58,438 nt of DNA from Bacillota bacterium (GTDB taxonomy: Bacteria; Bacillota; Clostridia; Peptostreptococcales; Anaerovoracaceae): the NCBI GenBank assembly GCA_023415235.1, contig JAEZLP010000009.1, forward strand, positions 1-58,438. The letters are read 5' to 3'. Positions 43,999 to 52,670 of this stretch are shown piece by piece (position 1 is the stretch's first letter; each line of letters opens with the position of its first letter). The notes beneath the pieces were generated by a model that worked only from the letters and a program-made list of their open reading frames with translations, did not search any database and was not told the origin of the DNA. The translations under genes and the position numbers were made by a program.

Positions 43999-44037
43999 AA
44001 ATGTGACCGGATATTTCGGACGGAAGGATATCGGAAA

Positions 44038-45642
44038 ATGAAACTGACAAGGACATCACTAAAGGATAGAAAATCATGGGAAGCAGCGGCCGTGACCCTG
44101 CCGGAATTTGATATCGATGCGATGATTCTGAGAACCCTCCAATCTCCATGCTGGGTCCACTTCGGACCGGGCAACATATTCCGCGGGTTTATTGCGGGGC
44201 TGCAGCAGACGCTGCTGAACAAGGGCAGTGCAGATTGCGGCGTGATTGCGGTCGGCGGCGAGATTATCGATAAAATATACAGACCGCATGACAACCTGTC
44301 GCTGTTGGTGACGCTGAATGCGGATGGGACCAGCGGCCGGGAGGTGATCGCCAGCATTGCGGACAGCTTGAAAACTGATTTCCACGATTCTGATATTGAA
44401 AAGCTCAAGCGGGTTTTCCGCCAGCCCTCTTTACAGATGGTTAGCCTTACCATCACAGAAAAGGGATACGAACTGTACGATATGCAGGGAGATTTACTTC
44501 CTGCCGTAGAAAATGATATGAGGCAGGGCCCCGGAGCGCCGGTCCAAACCATGAGCATTCTGACGGCCCTGATGCTGGAGCGATGGCAAAACGGAGCGGC
44601 GCCGGTCGCGCTGGTCAGCATGGACAACTGCAGCAAAAATGGCGAGAAGCTTCGGTCATCGGTTTTGACCATTGCAAAAGCATGGAAGGAAAAAGATTTT
44701 GTGCCGGAGGAATTCGTCAACTGGATGGCAGATGAGACAACCGTATCGTTTCCATGGACCATGATCGATAAGATCATCCCGCGGCCCTCTGAAACCATTG
44801 AAACCCAGCTCCGGGAAGCCGGCATTGAGGATATGGCAGTGGTGGTCACCGCCAGAAAATCATATATTGCACCCTTTGTAAATGCTGAGATGCCGCAGTA
44901 CCTTGTTGTAGAAGATGTGTTTCCTAACGGAAGACCTGCCCTTGAGGAGGCGGGAGTGTATTTTACGGACAGAAAAACGGTGAATGCCACAGAGCGTATG
45001 AAGGTTTCAACGTGCCTGAATCCGCTTCACACTGCGCTGGCGGTCTTCGGATGCCTGTTGGGTTATACCCGTATTTCCGATGAGATGAAGGACAAAGATC
45101 TGAAAAAGCTTGTGGAGCTTATAGGGTACGGTGAAGGCATGCCGGTAGTGTCCGATCCAAAGATCATCGACCCTTTGGCATTCATCAAGGAGGTCATCGA
45201 GGTCCGCTTTCCCAATCCTTTTATCCCGGATACACCTCAGCGGATTGCCACGGACACAAGCCAAAAGATCCCCATCCGTCTAGGCGAGACGATCAAGGCG
45301 TATATTGCCCGCGACGATCTGGACGTGAAAGGCTTGGTGGGAATACCGCTTGTTATTGCAGCATGGTTTCGCTATCTGCTGGGTATTGATGATGAGGGCA
45401 AACCCTTTGAGGTGAGCAGTGACCCGTTGCTGCCCCAACTGAGACAGCAGCTTACCGGCGTCGTCTTTGGAGATCCGCAGAGCTACCGGGGACAGCTTGC
45501 GCCGATATTGAAAAATCCTGTGCTTTTTTCCGCGGACCTTACTGCCTGCGGTCTTTCTGACAAGATTGAAACTTTGTTTGTCGCGATGCTGGAAGGGCCG
45601 GGAGCTGTGCGGTCCGTACTGAGGACCAATCTACTGGTATAG
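44038..45642 (+). CDS. uxuB: D-fructuronate reductase / D-mannonate oxidoreductase
   Basis: This 534-residue member of the mannitol dehydrogenase family has its nucleotide-binding start WVHFGPGNIFRGFIAGL, the mid-chain segment VSMDNCSKNGEKLR, and the catalytic helix KVSTCLNPLHTALAVFGCLLGY. It reduces D-fructuronate to D-mannonate with NAD(P)H, feeding UxuA. It starts 39 bases after the dehydrogenase gene behind GGAAGG. Its stop codon lies within an inverted repeat that may be the operator of the following gntR gene. Confidence 0.92.
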   Translation: MKLTRTSLKDRKSWEAAAVTLPEFDIDAMILRTLQSPCWVHFGPGNIFRGFIAGLQQTLLNKGSADCGVIAVGGEIIDKIYRPHDNLSLLVTLNADGTSGREVIASIADSLKTDFHDSDIEKLKRVFRQPSLQMVSLTITEKGYELYDMQGDLLPAVENDMRQGPGAPVQTMSILTALMLERWQNGAAPVALVSMDNCSKNGEKLRSSVLTIAKAWKEKDFVPEEFVNWMADETTVSFPWTMIDKIIPRPSETIETQLREAGIEDMAVVVTARKSYIAPFVNAEMPQYLVVEDVFPNGRPALEEAGVYFTDRKTVNATERMKVSTCLNPLHTALAVFGCLLGYTRISDEMKDKDLKKLVELIGYGEGMPVVSDPKIIDPLAFIKEVIEVRFPNPFIPDTPQRIATDTSQKIPIRLGETIKAYIARDDLDVKGLVGIPLVIAAWFRYLLGIDDEGKPFEVSSDPLLPQLRQQLTGVVFGDPQSYRGQLAPILKNPVLFSADLTACGLSDKIETLFVAMLEGPGAVRSVLRTNLLV

Positions 45643-45662
45643 ACCAGTACATTAGTATGTTA
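45632..45662. promoter_or_regulatory. Candidate GntR-type operator region ahead of the gntR gene
   Basis: TACTGGT (45632-45638), four bases, then ACCAGTA (45643-45649) form a perfect 7-bp inverted repeat of the TGGT-N4-ACCA kind. TAGTATGTTA next to it (45653-45662 by eye) repeats the core of the uxuA site. The regulator gene starts about 75 bases downstream. Confidence 0.55.
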
Positions 45663-45671
45663 ATTGATAGG

Positions 45672-45700
45672 TTGACGATATCCGCCCACTATTATAAACT
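45672..45700 (+). promoter_or_regulatory. Weak candidate promoter of the gntR gene
   Basis: TTGACG (45672-45677) precedes TATAAA (45693-45698) with a short 15-base spacing, or TAAACT with 17. Its placement between the candidate operator and the gene fits autoregulation. Confidence 0.35.
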
Positions 45701-45737
45701 GATAACGTGATTAAACTAACTATGTAGGGAGAAAAAT

Positions 45738-46412
45738 ATGATCATCACTGAGAGACTGCCGAAAGAGTCCGCGAGGGATTATGCCCTGAGAATCTTGAAA
45801 CATAACATCATCCATCTTGAACTGGCTCCGGGCATCGTGGTCAGCGAAAATGAGCTGTCCTCCCAGCTTGAATTATCACGTACTCCGGTAAGAGAGGCGC
45901 TGATCGAGCTTTCAAAGTCGGGCATCGTTGAGATCTTGCCGCAGCGGGGCAGCCGTATCGCTCTCATCGATTATACCTTGATCGACGAATTTCAATTTCT
46001 TCGTAAGGTTCTGGAAACGGCTGTGGTAGAATTGGACTGCGAGGTTGCGACGCAGGATGATATTCTGGTTTTGGAGCATAATCTGAACCAGCAGGAATTC
46101 TATCTGAAAAACTCGTCTCCCGCACGGCTGCTGGAAACGGACGATAGTTTTCACCGTGAGCTTTTCCGAATATGTAATAAGATGCAGATTCACAATATGA
46201 TCAGCAGTATGAGCACCCATTTTGACAGAGTGCGCGAGATGAGCCTCTCTACCGTGAAGGATATCAAAATCGTACAGGATCACAGAACCGTTCTGGATGC
46301 GATTAAGGCCGGGGATAAGGACCTGGCCAAAGCCACCATGGAAAAGCATCTCTCACGTTACAAACTGGACGAAGAGGTGATCCGCGGCAAATATCCGCAT
46401 TTTTTTAAATAG
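45738..46412 (+). CDS. GntR-family (FCD subfamily) transcriptional regulator of the sugar-acid operon
   Basis: The 224-residue protein has a winged helix-turn-helix (about 8-72: ENELSSQLELSRTPVREALIELSKSGIVEILPQRGSRIA region) and a helical FCD ligand-binding domain (about 85-215), with the metal-binding Asp/His pattern DDSFHRELF and later HRTVLDAIKAGD. Such proteins (UxuR, ExuR, GntR) repress hexuronate or gluconate genes until a sugar acid binds. Its place at the end of the uxu operon and the related dyads at 36782-36806 and 45632-45662 suggest that it controls the operon and itself. Confidence 0.92.
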   Translation: MIITERLPKESARDYALRILKHNIIHLELAPGIVVSENELSSQLELSRTPVREALIELSKSGIVEILPQRGSRIALIDYTLIDEFQFLRKVLETAVVELDCEVATQDDILVLEHNLNQQEFYLKNSSPARLLETDDSFHRELFRICNKMQIHNMISSMSTHFDRVREMSLSTVKDIKIVQDHRTVLDAIKAGDKDLAKATMEKHLSRYKLDEEVIRGKYPHFFK

Positions 46413-46427
46413 ATTTATCTTAATAAA

Positions 46428-47428
46428 GTGCTCGCCACAAAACAATGCGTTGTCCAAATGGACGGCGTTTTTTGTTTGTATGACGAATGTAAGAGGCGCG
46501 AATATAATTGCATACTTGGAAATTACCTGTCGGACATATACTTTTACCGCTGCCCCATCAGCAAACTGAAAAATTTGTTAAATGTAGCCCCCGAAAAATA
46601 CAGTGCTCTGGTCGAAAACTATCGGAAAATGATCTTTAAAAATCCAGGCTACGCGCCTCTCGTAATCGGGGAATATCTGTATGAAAATAACCGTTTGGAG
46701 GAAGCCATGCCCTATCTGCTGAAAGCTCAGGAAGAAGCGCAGGAAGCAAATTGTACGGGAGCGCTTGCAAACTCAATATATATGCGGAAATTAGCAGAAT
46801 TAAAGTATTTGAGCTGATTATATACGCGCGATGTTTAATAATACTGAATCGTAGAAATGACGCACGGATTCTTTTACATAAACTTCTTTCATTCACAGTT
46901 GAAAGCGGAAGGCGCCACAGTCAGGTGGAGGTGCTGAATCTTCTTGCCCTGCTTTCTTTTCAAGAAAATCACGCAATCCTAGCTTATCGGCATATGGACG
47001 AGTCGCTCGACATCGGCATACAGGAAGGCTACATCCGCAGCTATCTGGATGAGCTGCTGCCCATGGCCCAATTGCTCCGGGCTTATATAAAATCAAGGCG
47101 AAGGCAGGATGATGAGCAGTCGGTGAAAGAACGGAAGCTATTTGCGGGCAGGCTGCTGAAACAAATGCCGGGTGATCTCCTGCAAACCTCCGGGGCCCGC
47201 GACGAGGCAGCCGCCGGGATGTCCGAAAATGCGCTTAAGCACCTCACGCCACAGGAGCAAAGAGTTCTGGAGCTGATAGTAAACGCGGCGACGAATAAAG
47301 AGATCGGCAATGCCCTTGGCATCAGTCTCCGTACCGTTAAGACACATACGGGAAACATATACAGTAAGCTGGGCTTAACAAACCGTGCCCAGTGCGTCAA
47401 GCTGGTGAGAGAATTGAGACTGTTATAA
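46428..47428 (+). pseudogene. Decayed MalT/LuxR-type ATP-dependent regulator
   Basis: Two reading frames together resemble the tail of a large MalT-type activator. The first (to 46817) has a repeat-rich helical part (PGYAPLVIGEYLYENNRLEEA). The second frame (from about 46751 to 47428) continues with tetratricopeptide-like helices and a typical LuxR helix-turn-helix at the end (LTPQEQRVLELIVNAATNKEIGN, then SLRTVKTHTGNIYSKLGL). The N-terminal ATPase is missing, and the middle of the repeat region appears deleted at the frame switch near 46800. The C-terminal frame alone has no good ribosome-binding site. I read it as a truncated, frameshifted remnant. Confidence 0.75.
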
Positions 47429-47596
47429 TGGAAAACATTGAATAATCATCGGGCAGAACAATTACAAAAATACAAGAAAGGTATACGCGATCATCCGTCG
47501 CGTATATATCCATTCAGCAAGGAACCTTCTTCCGCGCCAGAAGCAATAAGAGAATTATCGGCAATCGCCATGGCTCTTTCTTTTGTTCAGAAAGTC

Positions 47597-47622
47597 ATTG
47601 TTCGAAGCATCTCTACTTGATA
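47597..47622. repeat. Right-end block of the structured repeat (solo copy)
   Basis: The block GTTCGAAGCATCTC plus TACTTGATA recurs at 58352-58377 with about three differences over 26 bases. GTTCGAA is the form of a tRNA T-loop. It stands directly before a terminator-like hairpin. Confidence 0.75.
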
Positions 47623-47627
47623 CAAGC

Positions 47628-47660
47628 AAAAAAGTGATGGAAATAATCCATCACTTTTTT
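47628..47660. terminator. Terminator-like hairpin between repeat units
   Basis: A perfect 14-bp stem (47628-47641 with 47647-47660), A-rich on one side and T-rich on the other, so it could terminate on both strands. A hairpin of different sequence occupies the same place at 58383-58417. Confidence 0.75.
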
Positions 47661-47663
47661 ACA

Positions 47664-47807
47664 GGCACTCCCGAGATGGCTTCACAAGCGTGCCGGACAG
47701 ACCTGGATTTCACGCTTGCCGCCCTGCGGCTGCCCGTTCATCAGCCTTGGGCCGCTCGGGGCAAAACAGTCCGCCGGTCTGTTCCGCTGATCTCTCGCGC
47801 ATTTGCA
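47664..47807. repeat. Structured GC-rich repeat, copy A
   Basis: It starts GGCACTCCCGAGATG and contains CAAGCGTG paired with CACGCTTG, the shared CCTGGATTTCACGCTTGCCG, and a variable GC-rich centre, ending CGCGCATTTGCA. The same order of blocks occurs in copy B at 58212. After position 47807 the right end differs from copy B, as if the AT-rich island had entered here. Confidence 0.75.
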
Positions 47808-48137
47808 ATCGATGTTGTGCCTGATTAAGGATTATAATAACAAATGTAAAAATTAGTATCGCCGAATTGAGGACATTTTCAATTCGGCAAATATTATGTC
47901 AAATTAGATGTTGAATTATAGGATAATTAGACGTAAACTGCTTTCAGAGAGGTTAATTCAAGTTGGGTGAAAGAAGGAAATCTCAGGCGTGGAAGCAGAA
48001 GAATTTTTATCAAAGAGTATACTATATGGCGAGGGACCTTTAGATTAGTTTCAAAAAAGTTTAAATATTACGCTGGATTTGACGATATATGATATGTGAG
48101 TAAATAAATAACTTTAATTGATTTAATACAAAAAAAG

Positions 48138-49265
48138 ATGATGTATTTAAAAAGACAGGGGAATTGTATATCGGTAATGGATAAGAAGAAACTTACTTTT
48201 GAAGCAATAGCAATCAAAGATGATGTTGGATATGCCTCAGACTATAATAGAAACAGCTTGTTTAAGGTTGATATGAAAACGGGTGAGTGTACCTTTATAA
48301 GACTATTTGATGATGAACCGGTTAACCTTAGACGATTACATTGTACAGCAGTATGGATAGATAAGAAAATATATTTCATACCAGGTTCTGGAAATAAAAT
48401 AGCCGTTTTTTATCCAGAAGATAACTCCATAGAATCAATTCAAATTCCACTTCCTAAGTCAAAACAGTTTTCATTCTATAAATCTCAATTTAAATTTATC
48501 AGAGCAGTAAAATATAAAGAGAATTTGTGGCTAATACCATGTTCATATCCAGGAATTTTGAAACTTAATATGCAAACCAAAAAGATCCAGGTTCTTGATA
48601 AATGGCTAGAAAATGATACGTATTTTTTTAGGGCGGGGTTATATGTAAATGATAATAAAATTGTCATTGCAAATGGGAAAAGTAATGCAGTCTTGAATTT
48701 TGATATGGAAAAAGAATCAGGGAATATCATACATATAGGGTCTGAGAATAATGGAGTTATGAGCATATGCAAAGAAGGAGATGTATATTGGTTTGCACCG
48801 CGTCTACCTGGCTCAATTGTAGCATGGAATCCCTTGACAGATACAGTGACTGAATTTGATGAGTATCCACAGGAATTTGAAAGTGGAAAGATAGTTTTTT
48901 CATATGTTTATAGTTTGAAAAATAAAATTTTCTTTTTACCGGCAAAGGCTAATAAAGCCATAGTTTTTAACAATGGCAATTTAGAAATTGAAAAAAATAT
49001 TTTATGGAAAGAAAACAATCAGAGTACGTTGGAGTATCTGTTTGAAACTGAGGAAGAAAGATATTTCAGAGAAACAGGAATTGATGAAAATGACAGATAC
49101 ATTAAAATAGGCAAAAGAGACAATGTGCTGTCAGAATATGATTTTTACTTTTTGGATGATGGTAAAAGAGACAGCCTTATGATTGAATCAATGGCCTCAA
49201 ATAATGAAATAGTTATAGAAAATAAACATATTGGGTTAAATGAATTTATTAGGGGATTGATGTAG
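48138..49265 (+). CDS. Beta-propeller-like protein at the head of the glycan island
   Basis: The product of up to 375 residues has repeated short segments of the type KIYFIPGSGNKIAVFYPEDN, NLWLIPCSYPGILKLNMQTKKI and VYWFAPRLPGSIVAWNPLTDTV. Spaced about 50 residues apart, they suggest a six- or seven-bladed kelch/WD-like propeller. No signal peptide or membrane segment is seen, so it is probably cytoplasmic. The start is unsure: the ATG at 48138 lacks a ribosome-binding site, and an ATG at 48177 (MDKKKLTFEAIA) is an alternative. Related propellers sometimes occur in Clostridia glycan loci; its role here is unknown. Confidence 0.7.
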   Translation: MMYLKRQGNCISVMDKKKLTFEAIAIKDDVGYASDYNRNSLFKVDMKTGECTFIRLFDDEPVNLRRLHCTAVWIDKKIYFIPGSGNKIAVFYPEDNSIESIQIPLPKSKQFSFYKSQFKFIRAVKYKENLWLIPCSYPGILKLNMQTKKIQVLDKWLENDTYFFRAGLYVNDNKIVIANGKSNAVLNFDMEKESGNIIHIGSENNGVMSICKEGDVYWFAPRLPGSIVAWNPLTDTVTEFDEYPQEFESGKIVFSYVYSLKNKIFFLPAKANKAIVFNNGNLEIEKNILWKENNQSTLEYLFETEEERYFRETGIDENDRYIKIGKRDNVLSEYDFYFLDDGKRDSLMIESMASNNEIVIENKHIGLNEFIRGLM

Positions 49266-49277
49266 CGAGGTGAAAGT

Positions 49278-50018
49278 ATGAATTATGCAGTGGTTTTAGC
49301 TGGTGGAAAAGGTCAAAGGTTTGGAAATAAGAAAATATCAAAGCAGTTTGTAGAGCTGACTGGAGTTCCGATGATTGTTTATTCACTACGGACTGCAGAC
49401 AAAAATAAAAATATTGAAGAAGTATGTGTTGTAGTAGCCGAAAACGAAGAAAAAAATGTCAAGGCATGGATAAAAAAATATGGAATTACTAAGGTTAAAT
49501 ATTTTGCCAGACCAGGAAAGGAAAGGCAGCAGTCTGTTTACAACGGATTGAAGGTGTTGCCTGCTAAGGCAAGGGATACTGTCATGATCATGACATCGGT
49601 TTGCCCATTTGTATCGCAAAAAACTATAGATAAACATTATGAGATGATAAAGGAATATGATGCAACGATAACAGTAGTCAAGGCTACAGATGCAATAACC
49701 TTCAGTAATGATGGAAAAAGGGTTAACCGAACTTTACAAAAAAAGAAATTATATCTACAACAGGGACCGCAGCTATTCAGATATGGAACGCTTTTGCTGG
49801 GGCACAAAATGTATATAGAGGATGAGGAATACAGCAAAACAGATGTAACAGAAGATAGCGAACTTGTGCTCAATATAGGAACTGAGTGCTATATGGTTAT
49901 GGGTGATCGATTTTGTATCAAAGTAACATACCCAGAAGATCTGGCAATCGCTGAGAGTTTACATCCATTATTTTTAGAAAAGGAAAAAAGGTATGAAAAT
50001 GAACAGAATAATATATGA
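49278..50018 (+). CDS. IspD/TarI-like cytidylyltransferase with altered active-site motif
   Basis: The 246-residue protein has the nucleotidyltransferase start VVLAGGKGQRFGNKKISKQFVEL and the C-terminal Lys in CIKVTYPEDLAIAES. It belongs to the IspD/TarI group, which makes CDP-activated alcohols such as CDP-ribitol or methylerythritol-CDP. In place of the family's HDAARP-type motif it has MTSVCPFV. The metal-binding Asp and the following Arg are therefore missing, and activity or substrate may differ. Together with the LicD and CDP-glycerol-type proteins downstream, it points to CDP-linked decoration of a surface glycan. GAGGTG precedes the ATG. Confidence 0.82.
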   Translation: MNYAVVLAGGKGQRFGNKKISKQFVELTGVPMIVYSLRTADKNKNIEEVCVVVAENEEKNVKAWIKKYGITKVKYFARPGKERQQSVYNGLKVLPAKARDTVMIMTSVCPFVSQKTIDKHYEMIKEYDATITVVKATDAITFSNDGKRVNRTLQKKKLYLQQGPQLFRYGTLLLGHKMYIEDEEYSKTDVTEDSELVLNIGTECYMVMGDRFCIKVTYPEDLAIAESLHPLFLEKEKRYENEQNNI

Positions 50019-51051
50019 GGACGCTGAGAATATAGCTGCTGAAGGATTGCCGTATGAAAGTTTTTATGGAAAGACTGTTTTAATCTCTGGAGCTAATGGT
50101 TATGTGCCTTCGTATTTTGTTCATGCGTTTATTGCCTTAAATGATCATAAAAATGCAGGCATACATATAATGGCTTTGTGCAGAAATAAGGAAAGGGCAA
50201 AGGAAAGATTTTCTGATTATATTGACAGAGATGATTTTGAAATAGTTATTCAGGATGTATGTGATCCAATTAATATTGATAGAGACGTACATATATTTAT
50301 TCATGCCGCAAGTCCGGCAGGAATAAAAAAACGTCATGATGATCCTGTAAACACATTTCTTGCTAATGTTAAGGGAGCTGAAAATATGCTGGATCTTGCA
50401 ACGAAAAATCCTTGCGAATATTTTCTGTTTTTAAGCAGTGTGGATGTTTATGGCAAGATGAGCAATAACAATCGTCTGAAAGAAGATATGGCAGGATATT
50501 TAGATCCTTTGAATGTACGGAATGCATATTCTTGCGGAAAGAGGGCTGCGGAATCCCTGTGTAAAGCCTATCAGGTCAAGTATAATCTTCCGATTTTTAT
50601 AGTTAGACCTTTTCAGATAATAGGCCCGGGTCCTGAACTTGATGATGGAAGATTACATATTGATTTTATTTCACAGATCATAGAAAAAGAGAAGATTGTA
50701 TTAAAAAGTAATGGTACGGCTGTAAGAACCTTTATGTATATAACGGATGCAATAAAGGCGATGTTCTATGTACTGCTTTATGGAGCTCCCGGAGAGGCAG
50801 TAAATATTGTCACAGAGGATGGAGAAGCATCGGTAAAAGAACTTGCAAATATAATGGCAGAAAGTGTGGCAGACAAAAAAATTGAGGTAGTTTTTGATTA
50901 TAAGCAAAGAAAGACTATTGAGGTAACAGATGCTTTATCAGTTGTAATCGGAGATTCATCAAAGCTTAAGAGGCTTGGATGGAAAAATCAATACTCTGTA
51001 GCCGAGGGGACGAGTAGAATGATGGAATACTACGGAATAAAAACGAGGTGA
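49999..51051 (+). CDS. NAD-dependent epimerase/dehydratase (extended SDR)
   Basis: The product (350 residues) has the SDR nucleotide-binding start VLISGANGYVPSYF, in which the third Gly of the usual GxxGxxG is Pro. It also has the active-site SSVDVYG and YSCGK (Tyr-x3-Lys), and RPFQIIGPGPELDDGRLHIDF. It most resembles nucleotide-sugar 4,6-dehydratases and UDP-glucuronate decarboxylases. The substrate is unknown; a CDP- or UDP-linked sugar made in this locus is likely. It overlaps the cytidylyltransferase gene by 20 bases. An ATG six bases earlier (49993) is an alternative. Confidence 0.88.
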   Translation: MNRIIYEDAENIAAEGLPYESFYGKTVLISGANGYVPSYFVHAFIALNDHKNAGIHIMALCRNKERAKERFSDYIDRDDFEIVIQDVCDPINIDRDVHIFIHAASPAGIKKRHDDPVNTFLANVKGAENMLDLATKNPCEYFLFLSSVDVYGKMSNNNRLKEDMAGYLDPLNVRNAYSCGKRAAESLCKAYQVKYNLPIFIVRPFQIIGPGPELDDGRLHIDFISQIIEKEKIVLKSNGTAVRTFMYITDAIKAMFYVLLYGAPGEAVNIVTEDGEASVKELANIMAESVADKKIEVVFDYKQRKTIEVTDALSVVIGDSSKLKRLGWKNQYSVAEGTSRMMEYYGIKTR

Positions 51052-51055
51052 TCAA

Positions 51056-52669
51056 ATGGTATATCGTAATCTAATTGGAAAACGAATTGGATTAACTGGT
51101 ACGGATAAGATTTGCGCAGATATCCAGGAGTTTTTTTATGAATTAACTTATGAGAAGGTTAGAGTAGTTGAAGATGATATTTCTATAGATTTAAGGGACT
51201 TTGATGGCTGCGACGTATTACTGGTTGGCACTGAAAAAAGTGCTAGTACTATGGCTATATCTGAAGGCATTGGTATCCCAATAATTACACTTGTTGATCT
51301 GTTTGAGATGGTAGATGAGCTGGAGACCTTTTATATAGACAAGATGTTTGGCGATAAAACAATCTGTGTATATGGAAAGGATGAAAATATATCAAGGCTT
51401 ATCTTGGCTAATCCGAATTTGAAGATTGATTATATAGTAACTGAGAATGATGGGCAGGAATTTACGACAGAAATACCCACCATATCAGTAGATAAGATAG
51501 GCAATTTATCATCAGCTTTTATTATCATAGCTGATGAAGTTGGCTCAAGCGAAAAAAAACTTTTTACTGACATGGGAATGGAATTTGGTAAGGAATTCCA
51601 TTTCTATAATTCAAGAGTGCCTAAGAATCCAACATCTTTTTATTTGAGAAAAACATTAATGGATGCGCCAAAGTATACAATCCCTTGCGATTATACTAAG
51701 AAAGCACTGAGTATAAAGGCACATGGCAATGTAATGGCATGCTGTTCTTCGGTCGGATTATCATTAGGGAATTACTTGTATACCAGTATTGAAGAGGTTC
51801 TAAGAGGAATTCAGGCTCAGCTTATTTGTCTGTCTATAAACAACAGAACATATAGCTTTTGCGGAGATATGTGCTTTATGTTCAGAGAGAAAAAATATTG
51901 CCTGGACAACGAAAATGATATTAAGGGCAACCCACGAAAAAATATCAGTCTTAGAGAAATTAAGGATTTTAACGTGCAGCTTGGCTATGACAGAAGTTGT
52001 AATCTGGCCTGTCCGTCCTGCCGTGATCATAGGATAACAAAACCGGAGGACAGCACGAGACTGATGGAGATGATGCATGATGAAGTAAAAAGAATGTGCC
52101 TCAAAAAACCACGAAATATGAGAATCGGAAATGGGGAACTGTTTTTTAGTCCATATTATAAAGACATTATTTTTAATCATTATGAAAATGATGAGATCGC
52201 ACTGATATCAAATGGAATGTTGTTTACACCTGAAAATTGGAGCCATTTAGAGAATAGATACAAGAAAATTTCTCTTGAAGTATCAATCGATGCTATTAAT
52301 CAGGATACATATAAGAAGCTCCGAGGCGGTGATCTCTTAAGATTAAGAAGGAATATGGAATTCGCTAGCGCTCTTAGAAAAGAAGGGAAATTAAATAAGT
52401 TTTCTATATCCTTTGTAATCCAAGTCGAGAATTTTAGGGAAATGATTGGGTTTGTTGAGTATGGGAGAAGCATAAATGCAGATTTAATTCATTTCATGAA
52501 GCTAAATAACTGGGGTCATATTCCGGCAGATAAATTTATAGAAATGGATGTGTACGATGAGAAAAATGTAAACCACAGAGAATTCATGGAGATATTGAAT
52601 AATCCGATATTCCAGGATCCATCAGTACATGTTGATAATATAGGAAATTTTTTAGATAAGGAGTTGTAA
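51056..52669 (+). CDS. Radical SAM protein with N-terminal auxiliary cysteine region
   Basis: The 537-residue protein has three parts. The first (about 1-190) is Rossmann-like (KTICVYGKDENISRLIL). The second (about 215-285) holds Cys229, Cys230, Cys269, Cys273 and Cys282, with GNVMACCSSVGLSLGNYLYTS resembling a SPASM-type auxiliary cluster. The third is a radical SAM core with Cys315-x3-Cys319-x2-Cys322 (CNLACPSC), LISNGML and SLEVSIDAIN. In most such enzymes the auxiliary domain follows the core; here it comes first. It probably modifies a sugar or a protein in the glycan pathway. It starts four bases after the epimerase gene. Confidence 0.85.
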   Translation: MVYRNLIGKRIGLTGTDKICADIQEFFYELTYEKVRVVEDDISIDLRDFDGCDVLLVGTEKSASTMAISEGIGIPIITLVDLFEMVDELETFYIDKMFGDKTICVYGKDENISRLILANPNLKIDYIVTENDGQEFTTEIPTISVDKIGNLSSAFIIIADEVGSSEKKLFTDMGMEFGKEFHFYNSRVPKNPTSFYLRKTLMDAPKYTIPCDYTKKALSIKAHGNVMACCSSVGLSLGNYLYTSIEEVLRGIQAQLICLSINNRTYSFCGDMCFMFREKKYCLDNENDIKGNPRKNISLREIKDFNVQLGYDRSCNLACPSCRDHRITKPEDSTRLMEMMHDEVKRMCLKKPRNMRIGNGELFFSPYYKDIIFNHYENDEIALISNGMLFTPENWSHLENRYKKISLEVSIDAINQDTYKKLRGGDLLRLRRNMEFASALRKEGKLNKFSISFVIQVENFREMIGFVEYGRSINADLIHFMKLNNWGHIPADKFIEMDVYDEKNVNHREFMEILNNPIFQDPSVHVDNIGNFLDKEL

Positions 52670-52670
52670 T

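Larger units (their letters stand above)
47429..48137. other. Gene-poor junction region
   Basis: No convincing gene is present in these roughly 700 bases. The first part holds decayed sequence with GC-rich patches. The middle holds one copy of the structured repeat (47597-47807), and the last 300 bases are very AT-rich up to the first gene of the glycan island. An open frame at 47583-47828 simply reads through the repeat. The region is the junction between the moderately GC-rich chromosome and the AT-rich island. Confidence 0.7.

Noticed and set aside
47583..47828. Open frame giving a peptide with GTPEMASQACRTDLDF
   Set aside because: It reads straight through the structured repeat, and a similar frame appears in copy B. 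The resemblance comes from the shared DNA, not from coding selection; no ribosome-binding site.
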